From positions 1-64,000 of the forward strand of contig SFGS01000006.1 in the NCBI GenBank assembly GCA_004557565.1: a DNA stretch of 64,000 nt, written 5' to 3'. Of the stretch, positions 51,938 to 61,306 are shown piece after piece. The notes beneath the pieces were generated by a model. It had not been told where the DNA came from. It ran no database searches and worked only from the letters and a program-made list of their open reading frames with translations. The translations under genes and the position numbers were made by a program. The stretch comes from Bacteroidales bacterium (GTDB taxonomy: Bacteria > Bacteroidota > Bacteroidia > Bacteroidales > Muribaculaceae). Every line of letters starts with the position of its first letter. Within the stretch, counting starts at the first letter, position 1.

Positions 51938-52732
51938 CTATCGAATTGTGAAATCGTCGGCATCTTGCCACACTGGGAACTTTTCGCGGAAGCGGTTCAG
52001 GGCTGGTAACGAAAGGTCGGCAGCAATCACAGGGCTTGTGGTGCGCTCGGTGATGAGTTTACCTTTGAAATCGATCACAAACGATGAGTTTTCGCTAAAC
52101 TCGATGCCAGAATTATCCACGCCACAGCGGTTCACCCCCAGCACATACGCCACATTTTCAATGGCACGGCCAAAGAGGAGTTGTCTCCATGCGTTTTCCC
52201 TGGCTTTTGGCCAGTTTGCCACAACGAGAAGAATGTCGTAATTGTTTTTCACATTGCGGCAAAACACAGGGAATCGCAAATCGTAGCATATAATCATCTT
52301 GATGTTGAATCCTCGGAATCGGATGATTGGAGCTGGCGTGTGGCCTTGTTTGTACACCTTGTCCTCTCCGCCGAAGGTGAAGAGGTGGCGTTTGTCGTAG
52401 AACGTTTCCTCGCCGCTTGGCTCAATGAAAAAGGCACGATTGAAGAGTTGCCCTGCCGTGTGGGCTAAAAATGAGCCGGCAATGGCGCACTGATATTTAG
52501 CGGCAAGTTGATGAATCAGATTCATCGTTTCGTCGATGTTGCGCTCTGCCAGTGCCATCGCTTGGTCGCGGTCGGCAACGAAACCTGTGGTAAACAGCTC
52601 AGGAAGCACCACAAGGTCGGTATCTTCAGGCACATTTTGCATATTGCGCTTCAATTGGGCAAGGTTGGCATGTTTGTCGCCCCACACAATATTGTCTTCA
52701 ATCAGCGACACACGGAAATTACGAGAAAACAT
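51938..52732 (-). CDS. Nitrilase-superfamily amidohydrolase
   Basis: The 264-residue enzyme has the Glu-Lys-Cys triad of the nitrilase family: Glu in VVLPELFTTGF, Lys in FYDKRHLF and Cys in IICYDLRFPVF. The pattern is closest to omega-amidase YafV-like enzymes, which hydrolyse alpha-keto acid amides such as ketoglutaramate. The exact substrate is an inference. It lies 12 bases after the acyltransferase gene on the same strand, probably one transcript. Confidence 0.9.
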   Translation of the reverse strand: MFSRNFRVSLIEDNIVWGDKHANLAQLKRNMQNVPEDTDLVVLPELFTTGFVADRDQAMALAERNIDETMNLIHQLAAKYQCAIAGSFLAHTAGQLFNRAFFIEPSGEETFYDKRHLFTFGGEDKVYKQGHTPAPIIRFRGFNIKMIICYDLRFPVFCRNVKNNYDILLVVANWPKARENAWRQLLFGRAIENVAYVLGVNRCGVDNSGIEFSENSSFVIDFKGKLITERTTSPVIAADLSLPALNRFREKFPVWQDADDFTIR

Positions 52733-52744
52733 AATGCTAAGTGT

Positions 52745-53347
52745 TTATAAACCAGTGGAAAATTTTTCGGGGAATCGGGCCATATAGCCCTTGTCTTTGT
52801 AATAGCGGAGAATGGTGTTCATGTCGGCATCAAGGTCGCCAGTGGGCGTAAACACCTTATCGAGGCACGCAATTTTGTTTTTATAGTCGATGTATGCCAG
52901 CACGAGTGGTACCTTTGCACCATCAGCTATGACCAGTGCGCCCTTGTGCCAGTTCTCATTGTAACTGCGTGTGCCCTCTGGGGTGACAGCGATAGCGAGC
53001 GAATCGGCTTTGGCGTAAGCCTCCACCAGCGATTCGGTGATAGAACTTTGACCATCTTTTTTCTTGCCACGATGCACAGGCACACCGCCAATCGCTTTCA
53101 GCAAATTGCCCAATGGAAAGAAAAACCAATTATCCTTCATCAGAAAGCCGGCTGTCAGACCAGCGGAGCGAATGGCGAGTTCACCAACTATAAAATCCCA
53201 ATTGCTGGTATGTGGAGCTACACAAATCACGCATTTAGGGGTTTCGGGAATGCTGACCTTGAAATCCCATCCAAACTTGTGCAGCAAAAAACGAGCAAAT
53301 TTCACTTTGATATGATTCAGTTGAAAAATGTTATACAAAACGCACAC
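52745..53347 (-). CDS. 1-acyl-glycerol-3-phosphate acyltransferase-like protein
   Basis: A PlsC-like acyltransferase with the HX4D catalytic motif in APHTSNWDF and the EGTR glycerol-phosphate motif in TPEGTRSYNE. Phosphatidate synthesis is the family function; related Bacteroidota proteins may acylate other lipids. There is no ATG near the N-terminus: GTG at 53347 (200 aa) or GTG at 53305 are the options, the second giving a start closer to relatives as I recall them. Confidence 0.82.
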   Translation of the reverse strand: MCVLYNIFQLNHIKVKFARFLLHKFGWDFKVSIPETPKCVICVAPHTSNWDFIVGELAIRSAGLTAGFLMKDNWFFFPLGNLLKAIGGVPVHRGKKKDGQSSITESLVEAYAKADSLAIAVTPEGTRSYNENWHKGALVIADGAKVPLVLAYIDYKNKIACLDKVFTPTGDLDADMNTILRYYKDKGYMARFPEKFSTGL

Positions 53348-53436
53348 AACTTATGGAAGCATATACGCCACTGGTGATACGCATCCACAAGTTGGTGGTG
53401 ATAGTTGTGTTGTGTGATAGTAGAGCTTAACAGCTA

Positions 53437-53772
53437 TTATTTCTTACCCTTAGGCAAAAGTGCATTCATTGCAGTAACAATTTGCTCTGTTTCGGTGTGC
53501 ATATATTCTGCCAAAGCCTTTTCCACAGCCTTGAAATAGGTGCGGCGAGCTTTGTTGTAGTCCTTCTTGTTTTCAAAGTCGCGAGGCACTTTGTCGAAGC
53601 TGACTGACACACGGTTCACAGCTTCTTCTTGAAGAAGAGCGATGTCGAGAATGATTTGATCCCAAGCTGCTACGTCGGTACCTTCAATAGTGTTTTCTGC
53701 GAAAATACATTCACCAGCCATGTCGCCACAGGCGAAACGAATAGCTTTCTTTAAATTTCTTTTGTTTGCCAT
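53437..53772 (-). CDS. Small conserved protein, 111 aa
   Basis: ATG 53772 (MANKRNLKKAIRFACGDMAGECIFA) is chosen because upstream codons in the frame are not protein-like. The protein is soluble and mostly helical, with a Cys-containing N-terminus (ACGDMAGEC) and a basic end. I recognise it as the type of short conserved hypothetical seen in Bacteroidales but can assign no function. Confidence 0.65.
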   Translation of the reverse strand: MANKRNLKKAIRFACGDMAGECIFAENTIEGTDVAAWDQIILDIALLQEEAVNRVSVSFDKVPRDFENKKDYNKARRTYFKAVEKALAEYMHTETEQIVTAMNALLPKGKK

Positions 53773-53870
53773 AATTATTTTAAAATTTATGCGGTGCCAA
53801 ATGGCTCCAAACTTTTTTGCTAAGTTACAAATTTTTTCCGAAATCACACACTATATTTGTATGCGAAAAG

Positions 53871-55472
53871 CTATTTCTGGAGTTTTCCTGTCTTTTTAAG
53901 TATAAAGAATGTGCTTGCCAAAGCTAACAGACCAAACGCCCACGAGATTGCTCCACTCTGCATTACGCCCATGCTTTGGGTGCAACCAGCCACAATGTAG
54001 GTGAGGAACGAAATCACCGCCACCGTGATGGCGTAAGGCAATTGCGATGATACGTGGTTCACATGCTTACACCCAGCGCCTGCACTCGCCATGATTGTGG
54101 TGTCGGAAATTGGTGAAATGTGATCGCCACACACGGCACCAGCCATACAAGCCGAAATGGAAATGATGCGTAAAGGTGTGCCAACTGGGAATACCGCCAC
54201 ACAGATAGGAATAAGAATGCCGAATGTACCCCACGAAGTGCCTGTGGCAAAGGCGAGGAAGCAAGCCGTGACGAAAATCACGGCAGGGAGCAGCGTTTGC
54301 AGACCTGTGCCTTCAATCAAATGTGCCACATACGAGGCCGCTTCGAGCGAGTCGGTCATTGATTTCAGCGTCCAAGCCAATGCGAGAATGAGAATGGCTG
54401 GCACCATCGCCTCGAAGCCTTTTATTAAGCAGCTCATGGCATCTTCAAAAGTGATAACGCGGCGCGACACCAGCCAAATGCCTGTGAGAATCAGTGCCGT
54501 AAGCGAGCCGATCACCAGCCCGATAGATGCGTTGCTTGCGGCAAAAGCAGCGATGAAATCGTGGTGAGTGGCACCTGTTCGGAAAAATCCGCCCGAAAAT
54601 ATCATGCCCAAAATGCAGAATCCAATCAGCAGCAGAATAGGTACAACCAAATCAAGCACTGTGCCTTTTTTGCCGAGTTTTTTCAGACCTATACCGCTCG
54701 ATGCCACTTCCATTTTTGCATCGGCAATTTTGCCCACCTCGTCGGTGTCGGTTCCGTCGGTGTCGGCAACGATGTTGAATTTTCGCATCGCCGCGAAATC
54801 GTATTTCGTCAGCACAATGGTGACAATGAAAATGATGGTGAAAAAGGCGTAGAAATTGAATGGAATTGCCTGACAAAACAACGCTAACCCATTTTCGCCT
54901 GCGGCGCAAAAACCAGCCACGGCAGCAGCCCAACTCGATATAGGTGCAATCACACATATAGGTGCTGCGGTGGAGTCGATGAGGTATGCCAACTTTTCAC
55001 GCGACACGGAGTATTGCTCTGTGATAGGTCGCATCACCGAGCCCACGGTCAAGCAGTTGAAATAGTCGTCGATGAAAATCAGCACACCGAGCAGCAACGT
55101 GGAAATTTGCACGCCCACCTGCGACTTCACATGCTTGCTCGCCCATTTACCGAACGCCGCCGAGCCACCAGCCTTGTTCATGAGTGCCACCATCGTGCCG
55201 AGAATCACCAGAAACACGATGATGCCCACATTCCAGTTGTCGGACAAGCAATGGATAAGTCCAAATGATTGAGTGTCGGCTCCGTTGCCCACCGTGTCGT
55301 CGAGAACGTGGTTCACAAATCCGTCGAGCCCTGCGCCAGTAGAAACGCAATAAAAAACAGCACCCAACACGATGCCGACAAATAGCGATGAATATACTTC
55401 CTTGGTGATTAAAGCCAGTATGATTGCCACAAGTGATGGGACAAGCGCCCAATAAGTGCCTATAAAATTCAT
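53871..55472 (-). CDS. NhaC-family Na+/H+ antiporter
   Basis: The 533-residue protein is highly hydrophobic with roughly 11-13 membrane helices and matches the NhaC pattern: LGTMVALMNKAGGSAAFG, FIDDYFNCLTVGSVMRPI, ATGTSWGTFGI and CGDHISPISDTTIMASAGAGC. These carriers exchange sodium or an organic acid against protons. A soluble loop of about 40 residues near position 235-275 is acidic. The gene stands alone on the minus strand. Confidence 0.9.
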   Translation of the reverse strand: MNFIGTYWALVPSLVAIILALITKEVYSSLFVGIVLGAVFYCVSTGAGLDGFVNHVLDDTVGNGADTQSFGLIHCLSDNWNVGIIVFLVILGTMVALMNKAGGSAAFGKWASKHVKSQVGVQISTLLLGVLIFIDDYFNCLTVGSVMRPITEQYSVSREKLAYLIDSTAAPICVIAPISSWAAAVAGFCAAGENGLALFCQAIPFNFYAFFTIIFIVTIVLTKYDFAAMRKFNIVADTDGTDTDEVGKIADAKMEVASSGIGLKKLGKKGTVLDLVVPILLLIGFCILGMIFSGGFFRTGATHHDFIAAFAASNASIGLVIGSLTALILTGIWLVSRRVITFEDAMSCLIKGFEAMVPAILILALAWTLKSMTDSLEAASYVAHLIEGTGLQTLLPAVIFVTACFLAFATGTSWGTFGILIPICVAVFPVGTPLRIISISACMAGAVCGDHISPISDTTIMASAGAGCKHVNHVSSQLPYAITVAVISFLTYIVAGCTQSMGVMQSGAISWAFGLLALASTFFILKKTGKLQK

Positions 55473-55525
55473 ATAAATAAAATAGAAAAAACCTTATAAT
55501 TATAACCTTTTCAAAAACGGAACTG

Positions 55526-55533
55526 CAAAGTTA
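55526..55533 (-). promoter_or_regulatory. -7 box for the antiporter gene
   Basis: TAACTTTG on the minus strand (complement of CAAAGTTA), 53 bases before the start codon; no CAA at the -33 spacing. Confidence 0.5.
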
Positions 55534-55657
55534 ATACTAATAATTGAAACGACCATCATTCTGATGAATATATAATCATTGAAGTCGGACATTGGGGACC
55601 ATAAATGTCGTATTGTGTGTTTTGATTAAGAAATATGACCTGAAAATTTAATTATGT

Positions 55658-55688
55658 TTGCTTTTTTGGGAAAATAATCATATTTTTG
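55658..55688 (+). promoter_or_regulatory. Promoter of the dockerin-protein gene
   Basis: TTG (55658-55660), 20-base spacer and TATTTTTG (55681-55688), exact match to the Bacteroides consensus. Confidence 0.75.
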
Positions 55689-55743
55689 TAAGCATAACCA
55701 TTGAATAACTTAATATACCACTATAATTTTAACATTTTTGCTT

Positions 55744-58700
55744 ATGAAAACAATTACAAGATTTTTGCGAACAGTGGCTATCGCTTCATCGGTGATGGTG
55801 AGCATGAATGCCTGGTCGCAAAGTGGGCAGCCCCACAGTGTGAAGGCGAGTGCCATCTTCGATCAAGTGACTGTGCAATGGAATGCGCCCGCGTCGGACA
55901 TTGAGTTGAAATGGCACGACGACAAGTCCTACAACGGTATGGACGGTTTGAGGAACGATCCACAAGGCACAAGCGTGATTTATGCTGCCAGCAAATTCCT
56001 GCCATCGGAACTTGCTGCAGTGGCTGGCGAAAAAATTGACGCCATCGCCTATTTCCAATATCGCAACGTGACAAACGTGCGTGTGATGATTTACGAGAAT
56101 GGCAAAGTGGTTCGCGACCAACCTGTGGATGTGAGTGGCTTCTCGAAAAACAGTTGGAAAAAAGTGACACTCAATGACCCTTATACTATTACAGGCAACG
56201 AAGAACTGATGTTTGTGGTGCGCTTTGAACATGGCTACAACATGAATTTCGTGGCCAATACCAGTAGATATACCCATCCAGGCAAAGGTAACTGGGTGTC
56301 GTACGACGGCAAAAACTTCACAGCCACTGGTAATGGCGACTTCCTGATTACTGCATTTATCAAAAATTCGGCGACGGCAGAACCCACTGGCTACAACGTG
56401 TTCCGAAATGCAGAGCAGGTGAACACTGATTTAATCACTACCACCTCGTCGGTGCTTGAAGGCGAACCTGAAGGTACAAACTCTTATCGTGTGGATGCTG
56501 TATATGCAGATGGCGTAAAGCAGTCCTACGCTGTAAAAGCCACGGTGATGAAAGCCTCAAATATGCTTGCTCCTGCTGCCACATTCGCTGGCGCGGCTAC
56601 AGAGTTGAATGGCGAATTGGTATGGCAAGCTCCACTCAAGGGTGGCAACGAACTTACTTGGAGTAACAAGAATTTTGCGACAAGAATTGGCGGAACATCT
56701 TCTTCTGCTCCAAAGGTGTGGGTAAAGCAAGAATTTGATGCTTCCGACCTCCTTTCTTTCCAACATTACAAGATTAATGCAATCAATGCTTTTGTGGCAG
56801 AGGCAATTACTGGTGCCACTGTGTTTGTTCTGAAAGACGGTGTGATTGATTATTCCGAAGTTGTGGAATCGGTGGAAGGTGTAGGCGGCAATAAATGGTC
56901 GAAATTCACACTCTCCACTCCTTACGAATTGGCTACTGGTCATGAATACGCATTCGGTGTGTATTTCACCCATGCTTCCGGCGGTCACCCCATCGGAGTT
57001 GACAATTCTGAAGCGGTGGATGTGAAGGGCAACAGCTTCTCGGTTACTTCTCCAAGTTCAAAGGGGTTCAACCAGTCGAAGCCAACATGGAAAACCCTTT
57101 CAAGCGGTAAAATTGCGGGCAACTTCATGCTCACAGCCGATGTTGAGGCTATTGGTGAAGCTGCTCCTGTGGTGGAACCTAAGGGCTACGACCTTTACCG
57201 TGATGGCGAAAAAGTGGCAAGCGACCTCACTACCACTTCGTTCAGCGACGCAGTTCAGCAACCTGGCACATACAACTATACTTTGGTGACCAAATACGAA
57301 GGTAAGCAATCGCCAGCCCTCACCACAAGCGTGAAATACACGATGCCTGCTATCTATTCGGCTCCTGTTATCACCGACAACTCTTTCAACAAAGAAACAG
57401 GTGAATTTAATCTTGCTTGGAGTCCTGAAGCAGCAGAACTCAAGCACTACGACACCCCTACTTACACTGCAGGATTTAACGAGGAAATGGCTCTCGTTTA
57501 TGGTGCGAAGTTCACTAAGGAAGAACTCGCTGATTACAAGGGTTACGAAATCAAGTCAATCAAGTTTGGCATTGGTGCAGCTCTCGAATCCTTCAAGATT
57601 GAAATCATCAACGGCAAGGGTGAGCGTTTAGCTTCTGAGGAAATCAGTGGTAGCGATGTGCAACCTGTCACCTTCTACAGCCTCACGCTTTCCAACCCAG
57701 TGGCAATTACTGGTGAAGAAGATCTGTATCTCGCTTACAATGCCACTCTCCCAGCAAAGGTTTCGGCAATGATTCTTGATAAGGGCCCAGCTGTTGATGG
57801 CGGTGCGATGGTAAGCCTCTCAAATGGCGCAAACTGGTTGAAGCTTGGCACTATCGCTACAGATTATGCGGCATACAACATTGTGATTGGCGCAACTGCC
57901 CTTCCAAAAAATGAAACCGCAAATGCAAAGAGCATCAATATTGGCACCAGCATCAACATGAACGATGCAGAGGTTATCACAATCGATGCAAATGACTTAA
58001 AGGTTGGTTTCGGTGTAGAGGCAACAGCACAAACCGCTACAGCAAAGAAGGTGGCAAAGAAGGAATCTACTCGTCCGAAGGCAGTGGGCTACAAGGTGTA
58101 TTGCAATGGCGAAGTGAAGGCTCAACAATCTGAACGCACCTATAAAGAAGTGCTGAAAACCAACGGTGAATTCGACTATTTTGTTACAAGTGTGTTTGAA
58201 AATGGTTGGGAATCTCCTGCAAGTAAAGTTGTAGTAGTTGACAATCCTATCGTTCAAGCCTCGCCTGCTCCATATTCATTGAAGGGCAACTTGGGCGACA
58301 ACGGCACCCTTAAACTCTCTTGGAAGGCATCTAACGAAGCATCGGTTCTTACTTATATGAACGCCACCGATGCCGACATGGCACTCGGTTTAACAGGCTC
58401 TGGCACTCGTGAGGCTTACGCAGCCGTTCGCTTCCCTCTTGACAGTTTAACAGCCTATGCAGGAAAGAAAATCACTTACATTTCTTTCAAAATTGCAAGC
58501 GTTGACCTCAAAACCGCCAATGTGTTTGTGATGATTGGTGAAGGTCAGGATATCGTATTTGAGCAACCTGTCGATGTGGCATCGCTCAAAATAGGCTGGA
58601 ACGTGATTCGTCTCAACAAACCATTTGAAATTACTGGCGACACGCCTGTCGGTTTTGGCTATCATGTGACTTACGCTAATGGTGTGAAGCCTCATATTCT

Positions 58701-59223
58701 TGATGCAGGTCCTGCAACAGTTCCTGGATTGAGCGATCAGATTTCTTCATCGGCAAGCGATGGCAGCTGGCAATCACTCAAGAACAAGTTTAAACAAGAC
58801 TACAACTGGCGTATTACTGCCACTATTGCTGATGCTGATACTGTTATAGCCTCAAAGAAAGCGGCTCGTGTGAAGGATGCTGGCGAAGAAGCATACAATG
58901 TGTATCGCGACGATAAGTTGATAGCATCCAACGTTTCAACTACAAACTTTGATGTGGAGAATGCCATTAACGGCACTTACACCGTTACAGCTGTGGCTGG
59001 TGGTGAAGAATCTGCAAAGTCAAATGCTGTGGTCTTTGAAGCAGGCTTGAAGTTGGGCGACTTGAACGCTGATGGCAATATCGATGCTTCTGATGTTACA
59101 GCTCTTATCAACAAGGTGCTGGGAGTAACAGAGATTGCAGATGACATTTGTGACATCAATGGTGATGGTGTTGTAAACGTAAGTGATGTTACCGCTCTCA
59201 TCAATATCATTTTAGCGAAGTGA
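55744..59223 (+). CDS. Large secreted repeat protein with C-terminal dockerin
   Basis: The 1159-residue product (ATG 55744) has a signal peptide (about residues 1-26, ending WSQ). Four degenerate repeats of about 200-300 residues follow: each has a beta-sandwich part (a W..P start, an RF/KF-P..L..Y.G..I segment, a V.I.ENG.VV segment, a W..V.L..P..ITG segment) and an FN3-like part (GYNVFRNAEQV, GYDLYRDGEKV, GYKVYCNGEVK, AYNVYRDDKLI). The end (about 1103-1159) is a type I dockerin with two calcium loops (DLNADGNIDASDV and DINGDGVVNVSDV). It looks like an adhesin or carbohydrate-binding surface protein; no enzyme domain is seen. Confidence 0.85.
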   Translation: MKTITRFLRTVAIASSVMVSMNAWSQSGQPHSVKASAIFDQVTVQWNAPASDIELKWHDDKSYNGMDGLRNDPQGTSVIYAASKFLPSELAAVAGEKIDAIAYFQYRNVTNVRVMIYENGKVVRDQPVDVSGFSKNSWKKVTLNDPYTITGNEELMFVVRFEHGYNMNFVANTSRYTHPGKGNWVSYDGKNFTATGNGDFLITAFIKNSATAEPTGYNVFRNAEQVNTDLITTTSSVLEGEPEGTNSYRVDAVYADGVKQSYAVKATVMKASNMLAPAATFAGAATELNGELVWQAPLKGGNELTWSNKNFATRIGGTSSSAPKVWVKQEFDASDLLSFQHYKINAINAFVAEAITGATVFVLKDGVIDYSEVVESVEGVGGNKWSKFTLSTPYELATGHEYAFGVYFTHASGGHPIGVDNSEAVDVKGNSFSVTSPSSKGFNQSKPTWKTLSSGKIAGNFMLTADVEAIGEAAPVVEPKGYDLYRDGEKVASDLTTTSFSDAVQQPGTYNYTLVTKYEGKQSPALTTSVKYTMPAIYSAPVITDNSFNKETGEFNLAWSPEAAELKHYDTPTYTAGFNEEMALVYGAKFTKEELADYKGYEIKSIKFGIGAALESFKIEIINGKGERLASEEISGSDVQPVTFYSLTLSNPVAITGEEDLYLAYNATLPAKVSAMILDKGPAVDGGAMVSLSNGANWLKLGTIATDYAAYNIVIGATALPKNETANAKSINIGTSINMNDAEVITIDANDLKVGFGVEATAQTATAKKVAKKESTRPKAVGYKVYCNGEVKAQQSERTYKEVLKTNGEFDYFVTSVFENGWESPASKVVVVDNPIVQASPAPYSLKGNLGDNGTLKLSWKASNEASVLTYMNATDADMALGLTGSGTREAYAAVRFPLDSLTAYAGKKITYISFKIASVDLKTANVFVMIGEGQDIVFEQPVDVASLKIGWNVIRLNKPFEITGDTPVGFGYHVTYANGVKPHILDAGPATVPGLSDQISSSASDGSWQSLKNKFKQDYNWRITATIADADTVIASKKAARVKDAGEEAYNVYRDDKLIASNVSTTNFDVENAINGTYTVTAVAGGEESAKSNAVVFEAGLKLGDLNADGNIDASDVTALINKVLGVTEIADDICDINGDGVVNVSDVTALINIILAK

Positions 59224-59244
59224 TATGAGTCACCTTTAGTATAT

Positions 59245-59282
59245 AAAAGCTGAAGCCCCACATAGGGTTTCAGCTTTTTTTT
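59245..59282. terminator. Bidirectional terminator
   Basis: AAAAGCTGAA (59245-59254) and TTCAGCTTTT (59269-59278) pair perfectly, with an inner CCC/GGG, followed by further T. It lies between the dockerin-protein gene and the convergent U32 gene. Confidence 0.9.
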
Positions 59283-59301
59283 AGTGCCATTGGTTAGTGG
59301 C

Positions 59302-61143
59302 TTATTTCTTGATGGTGATGTGCATTTCGCATTTTGCGCAGTCGCAATGCACCTCTAAAAGGCGGTCGCCTGTACGCAGGAAGAGTTTGTCGGGCAGTTG
59401 CTTGCCGCCTTTCTGCTTTTTACATGCGCCGAGTTCGCGACGAATGCAGTATCGGGTGTGCATCACTGTGGGTGCACCGTCGGGCATTTCACATTCAAGG
59501 GCTGGCTCGATAGATTCTGCGCCGTGCGCCTCATACACTTGGCGCGATAGGTGGTTAGCCACGTTGTCGGCGTAAGTTAAATTCTTTGCAAAGCATGGCG
59601 CATTGGCTTGCTCAGGCAAACGAAGCGGACGCTTGAATGTGATTCGCTGCGCACGGTCGAGCGCAATCACTGCGTCGCGTCGGAGTTGCGCCAACACCGA
59701 AGATGGAATGAATTTATCGCCCATCACCTGTGCGTTTGTAAGCTGGTAGATGGTGCCGCCTAATTTGCCGATGGCTTGTGTTTGGCGTGGACCTTGGTCG
59801 CTTTTTGCAGCGTCCAACTCTGGACAGTCCACCGATTTCACGATGCGGTTGCCTCGCTCGTCGGAAAGTTGGAGATTGAGCGAACCATTTGCCCACCATA
59901 GTTGTGCGTTGATAGCCACTTTGCGTTCGGCTGATTGTCCACTGAGCGCATCGTCAAAAGCCTTGTCGTAGGTGCGGAACACAGGAGTGCCAGCTGCGAT
60001 TGAGATGGGCTTTGTCAGAATCAAATCAGCACCGTCCACCCTATTCACACGGAATCCCATATATTCGCCTTGCTGGTTGAAATAACTCAGCCCATCGCCG
60101 TTTGCTATTGAAGTAGATGTTGCGATTCTGATTGTTTTACCTTTGGCGTACAATACTTTACCAATAGGCTCGCCAAGTGATTTCGGAGTATTGAGCGAAG
60201 CCATTGACTTGCCATTTTCGGGGTGACGTTCTGTAAGGAAATACGAAGTGAAAGAGCGGTTGAAACTTTTGGAAAGCGCTGGTTCAAACGAGAGTTTCGA
60301 CACGCCGAACGATGCTCTCACATATTTATCGGCGTGCTTCGCTATCACACGGTCGAGAGCCTTGCGGTAGTATGAAACCACATTTTTCACATATCCGCTG
60401 TCTTTCAGTCGGCCTTCAATCTTTAGCGACGAAACACCGGCTTCAAGCATCGCTTCCAAGTTTTCGCTTGCGTTGTAATCTCGCAGCGAAAGAAGGTGCT
60501 TGTTCTTTTCCAGCACATTACCGTCGGCATCGAGCAAATCAAACGGCAAGCGGCAAATTTGGGCGCACTCTCCCCTATTTGCACTTCTATCTTTCAGGCA
60601 CTGGCTCACTTGGCATCGCCCGCTATAGCTTACGCACAAAGCCCCATGCACAAACGCCTCAAGTGGGGTGTTGGGCACAGTGGTGTGAATGGCGTTGATT
60701 TCGCTTAGTGTGAGTTCCCTTGCCATCACCAGTTGTGAGAATCCCATACTTTCAAGGAACTTCGCTTTTTCTGGCGTGCGCAGGTCGCACTGGGTGCTTG
60801 CATGGAGCGCAATGGGTGGAATGTTCATGCGCAGAATGCCCAAATCCTGAATGATCAGTGCATCGACACCCGCCTCGTACAGCTCGTGAATCAAGCGTTC
60901 CACACAGCGGATTTCGTCGTCGTAGACAAGCGTGTTGACCGTCACGTAAACGCGTGCGCCATATTGATGCGCAAACTCTGCCACACGGGCAATGTCGGCG
61001 GTGGAATTACCAGCCGCCGCACGAGCGCCGTGGCTTTTTGCTCCCATATACACGGCGTCTGCTCCGTGCAATATGGCATCAATAGCAACGCTTGCATCGC
61101 GAGCCGGTGCAAGCAATTCGATTACTCTTCGTTTATCTTTCAT
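59302..61143 (-). CDS. U32 peptidase-family protein (RlhA-like)
   Basis: The 613-residue protein opens with ELLAPARDASVAIDAILHGADAVYMGAK, the U32 signature, and has the Cys-rich motif VSYSGRCQVSQ...NRGECAQICRLPF near residue 175-205, as expected for iron-sulfur-linked RNA hydroxylases of this family (RlhA, TrhP). A long C-terminal part with TRYCIRRELGACKK and CDCAKCEMH adds further Cys. Length fits the RlhA-type rather than the shorter TrhP. Its substrate, 23S rRNA, is an inference; older annotations call it collagenase. Confidence 0.87.
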   Translation of the reverse strand: MKDKRRVIELLAPARDASVAIDAILHGADAVYMGAKSHGARAAAGNSTADIARVAEFAHQYGARVYVTVNTLVYDDEIRCVERLIHELYEAGVDALIIQDLGILRMNIPPIALHASTQCDLRTPEKAKFLESMGFSQLVMARELTLSEINAIHTTVPNTPLEAFVHGALCVSYSGRCQVSQCLKDRSANRGECAQICRLPFDLLDADGNVLEKNKHLLSLRDYNASENLEAMLEAGVSSLKIEGRLKDSGYVKNVVSYYRKALDRVIAKHADKYVRASFGVSKLSFEPALSKSFNRSFTSYFLTERHPENGKSMASLNTPKSLGEPIGKVLYAKGKTIRIATSTSIANGDGLSYFNQQGEYMGFRVNRVDGADLILTKPISIAAGTPVFRTYDKAFDDALSGQSAERKVAINAQLWWANGSLNLQLSDERGNRIVKSVDCPELDAAKSDQGPRQTQAIGKLGGTIYQLTNAQVMGDKFIPSSVLAQLRRDAVIALDRAQRITFKRPLRLPEQANAPCFAKNLTYADNVANHLSRQVYEAHGAESIEPALECEMPDGAPTVMHTRYCIRRELGACKKQKGGKQLPDKLFLRTGDRLLEVHCDCAKCEMHITIKK

Positions 61144-61151
61144 ATTCAGTG

Positions 61152-61159
61152 CAAATTTA
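61152..61159 (-). promoter_or_regulatory. -7 box for the U32 gene
   Basis: TAAATTTG on the minus strand (complement of CAAATTTA), 8 bases before the start codon, which predicts an almost leaderless mRNA. Confidence 0.5.
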
Positions 61160-61242
61160 CGAAAAAAGGCTGTATTTTCGGGGATTTAAGCATAGTTAGC
61201 AACTTTTACTATCAATTTTAGCAGTTTTTTAAGTTTTTGCGC

Positions 61243-61272
61243 TTGTTTTCTTGTAAATAATGAGTAATTTTG
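61243..61272 (+). promoter_or_regulatory. bamD promoter
   Basis: TTG (61243-61245), 19-base spacer and TAATTTTG (61265-61272). It should drive bamD and rpoZ. Confidence 0.7.
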
Positions 61273-61306
61273 CAGTTTAGAACAAAAACGCTTTTAAATA
61301 TAGCCA

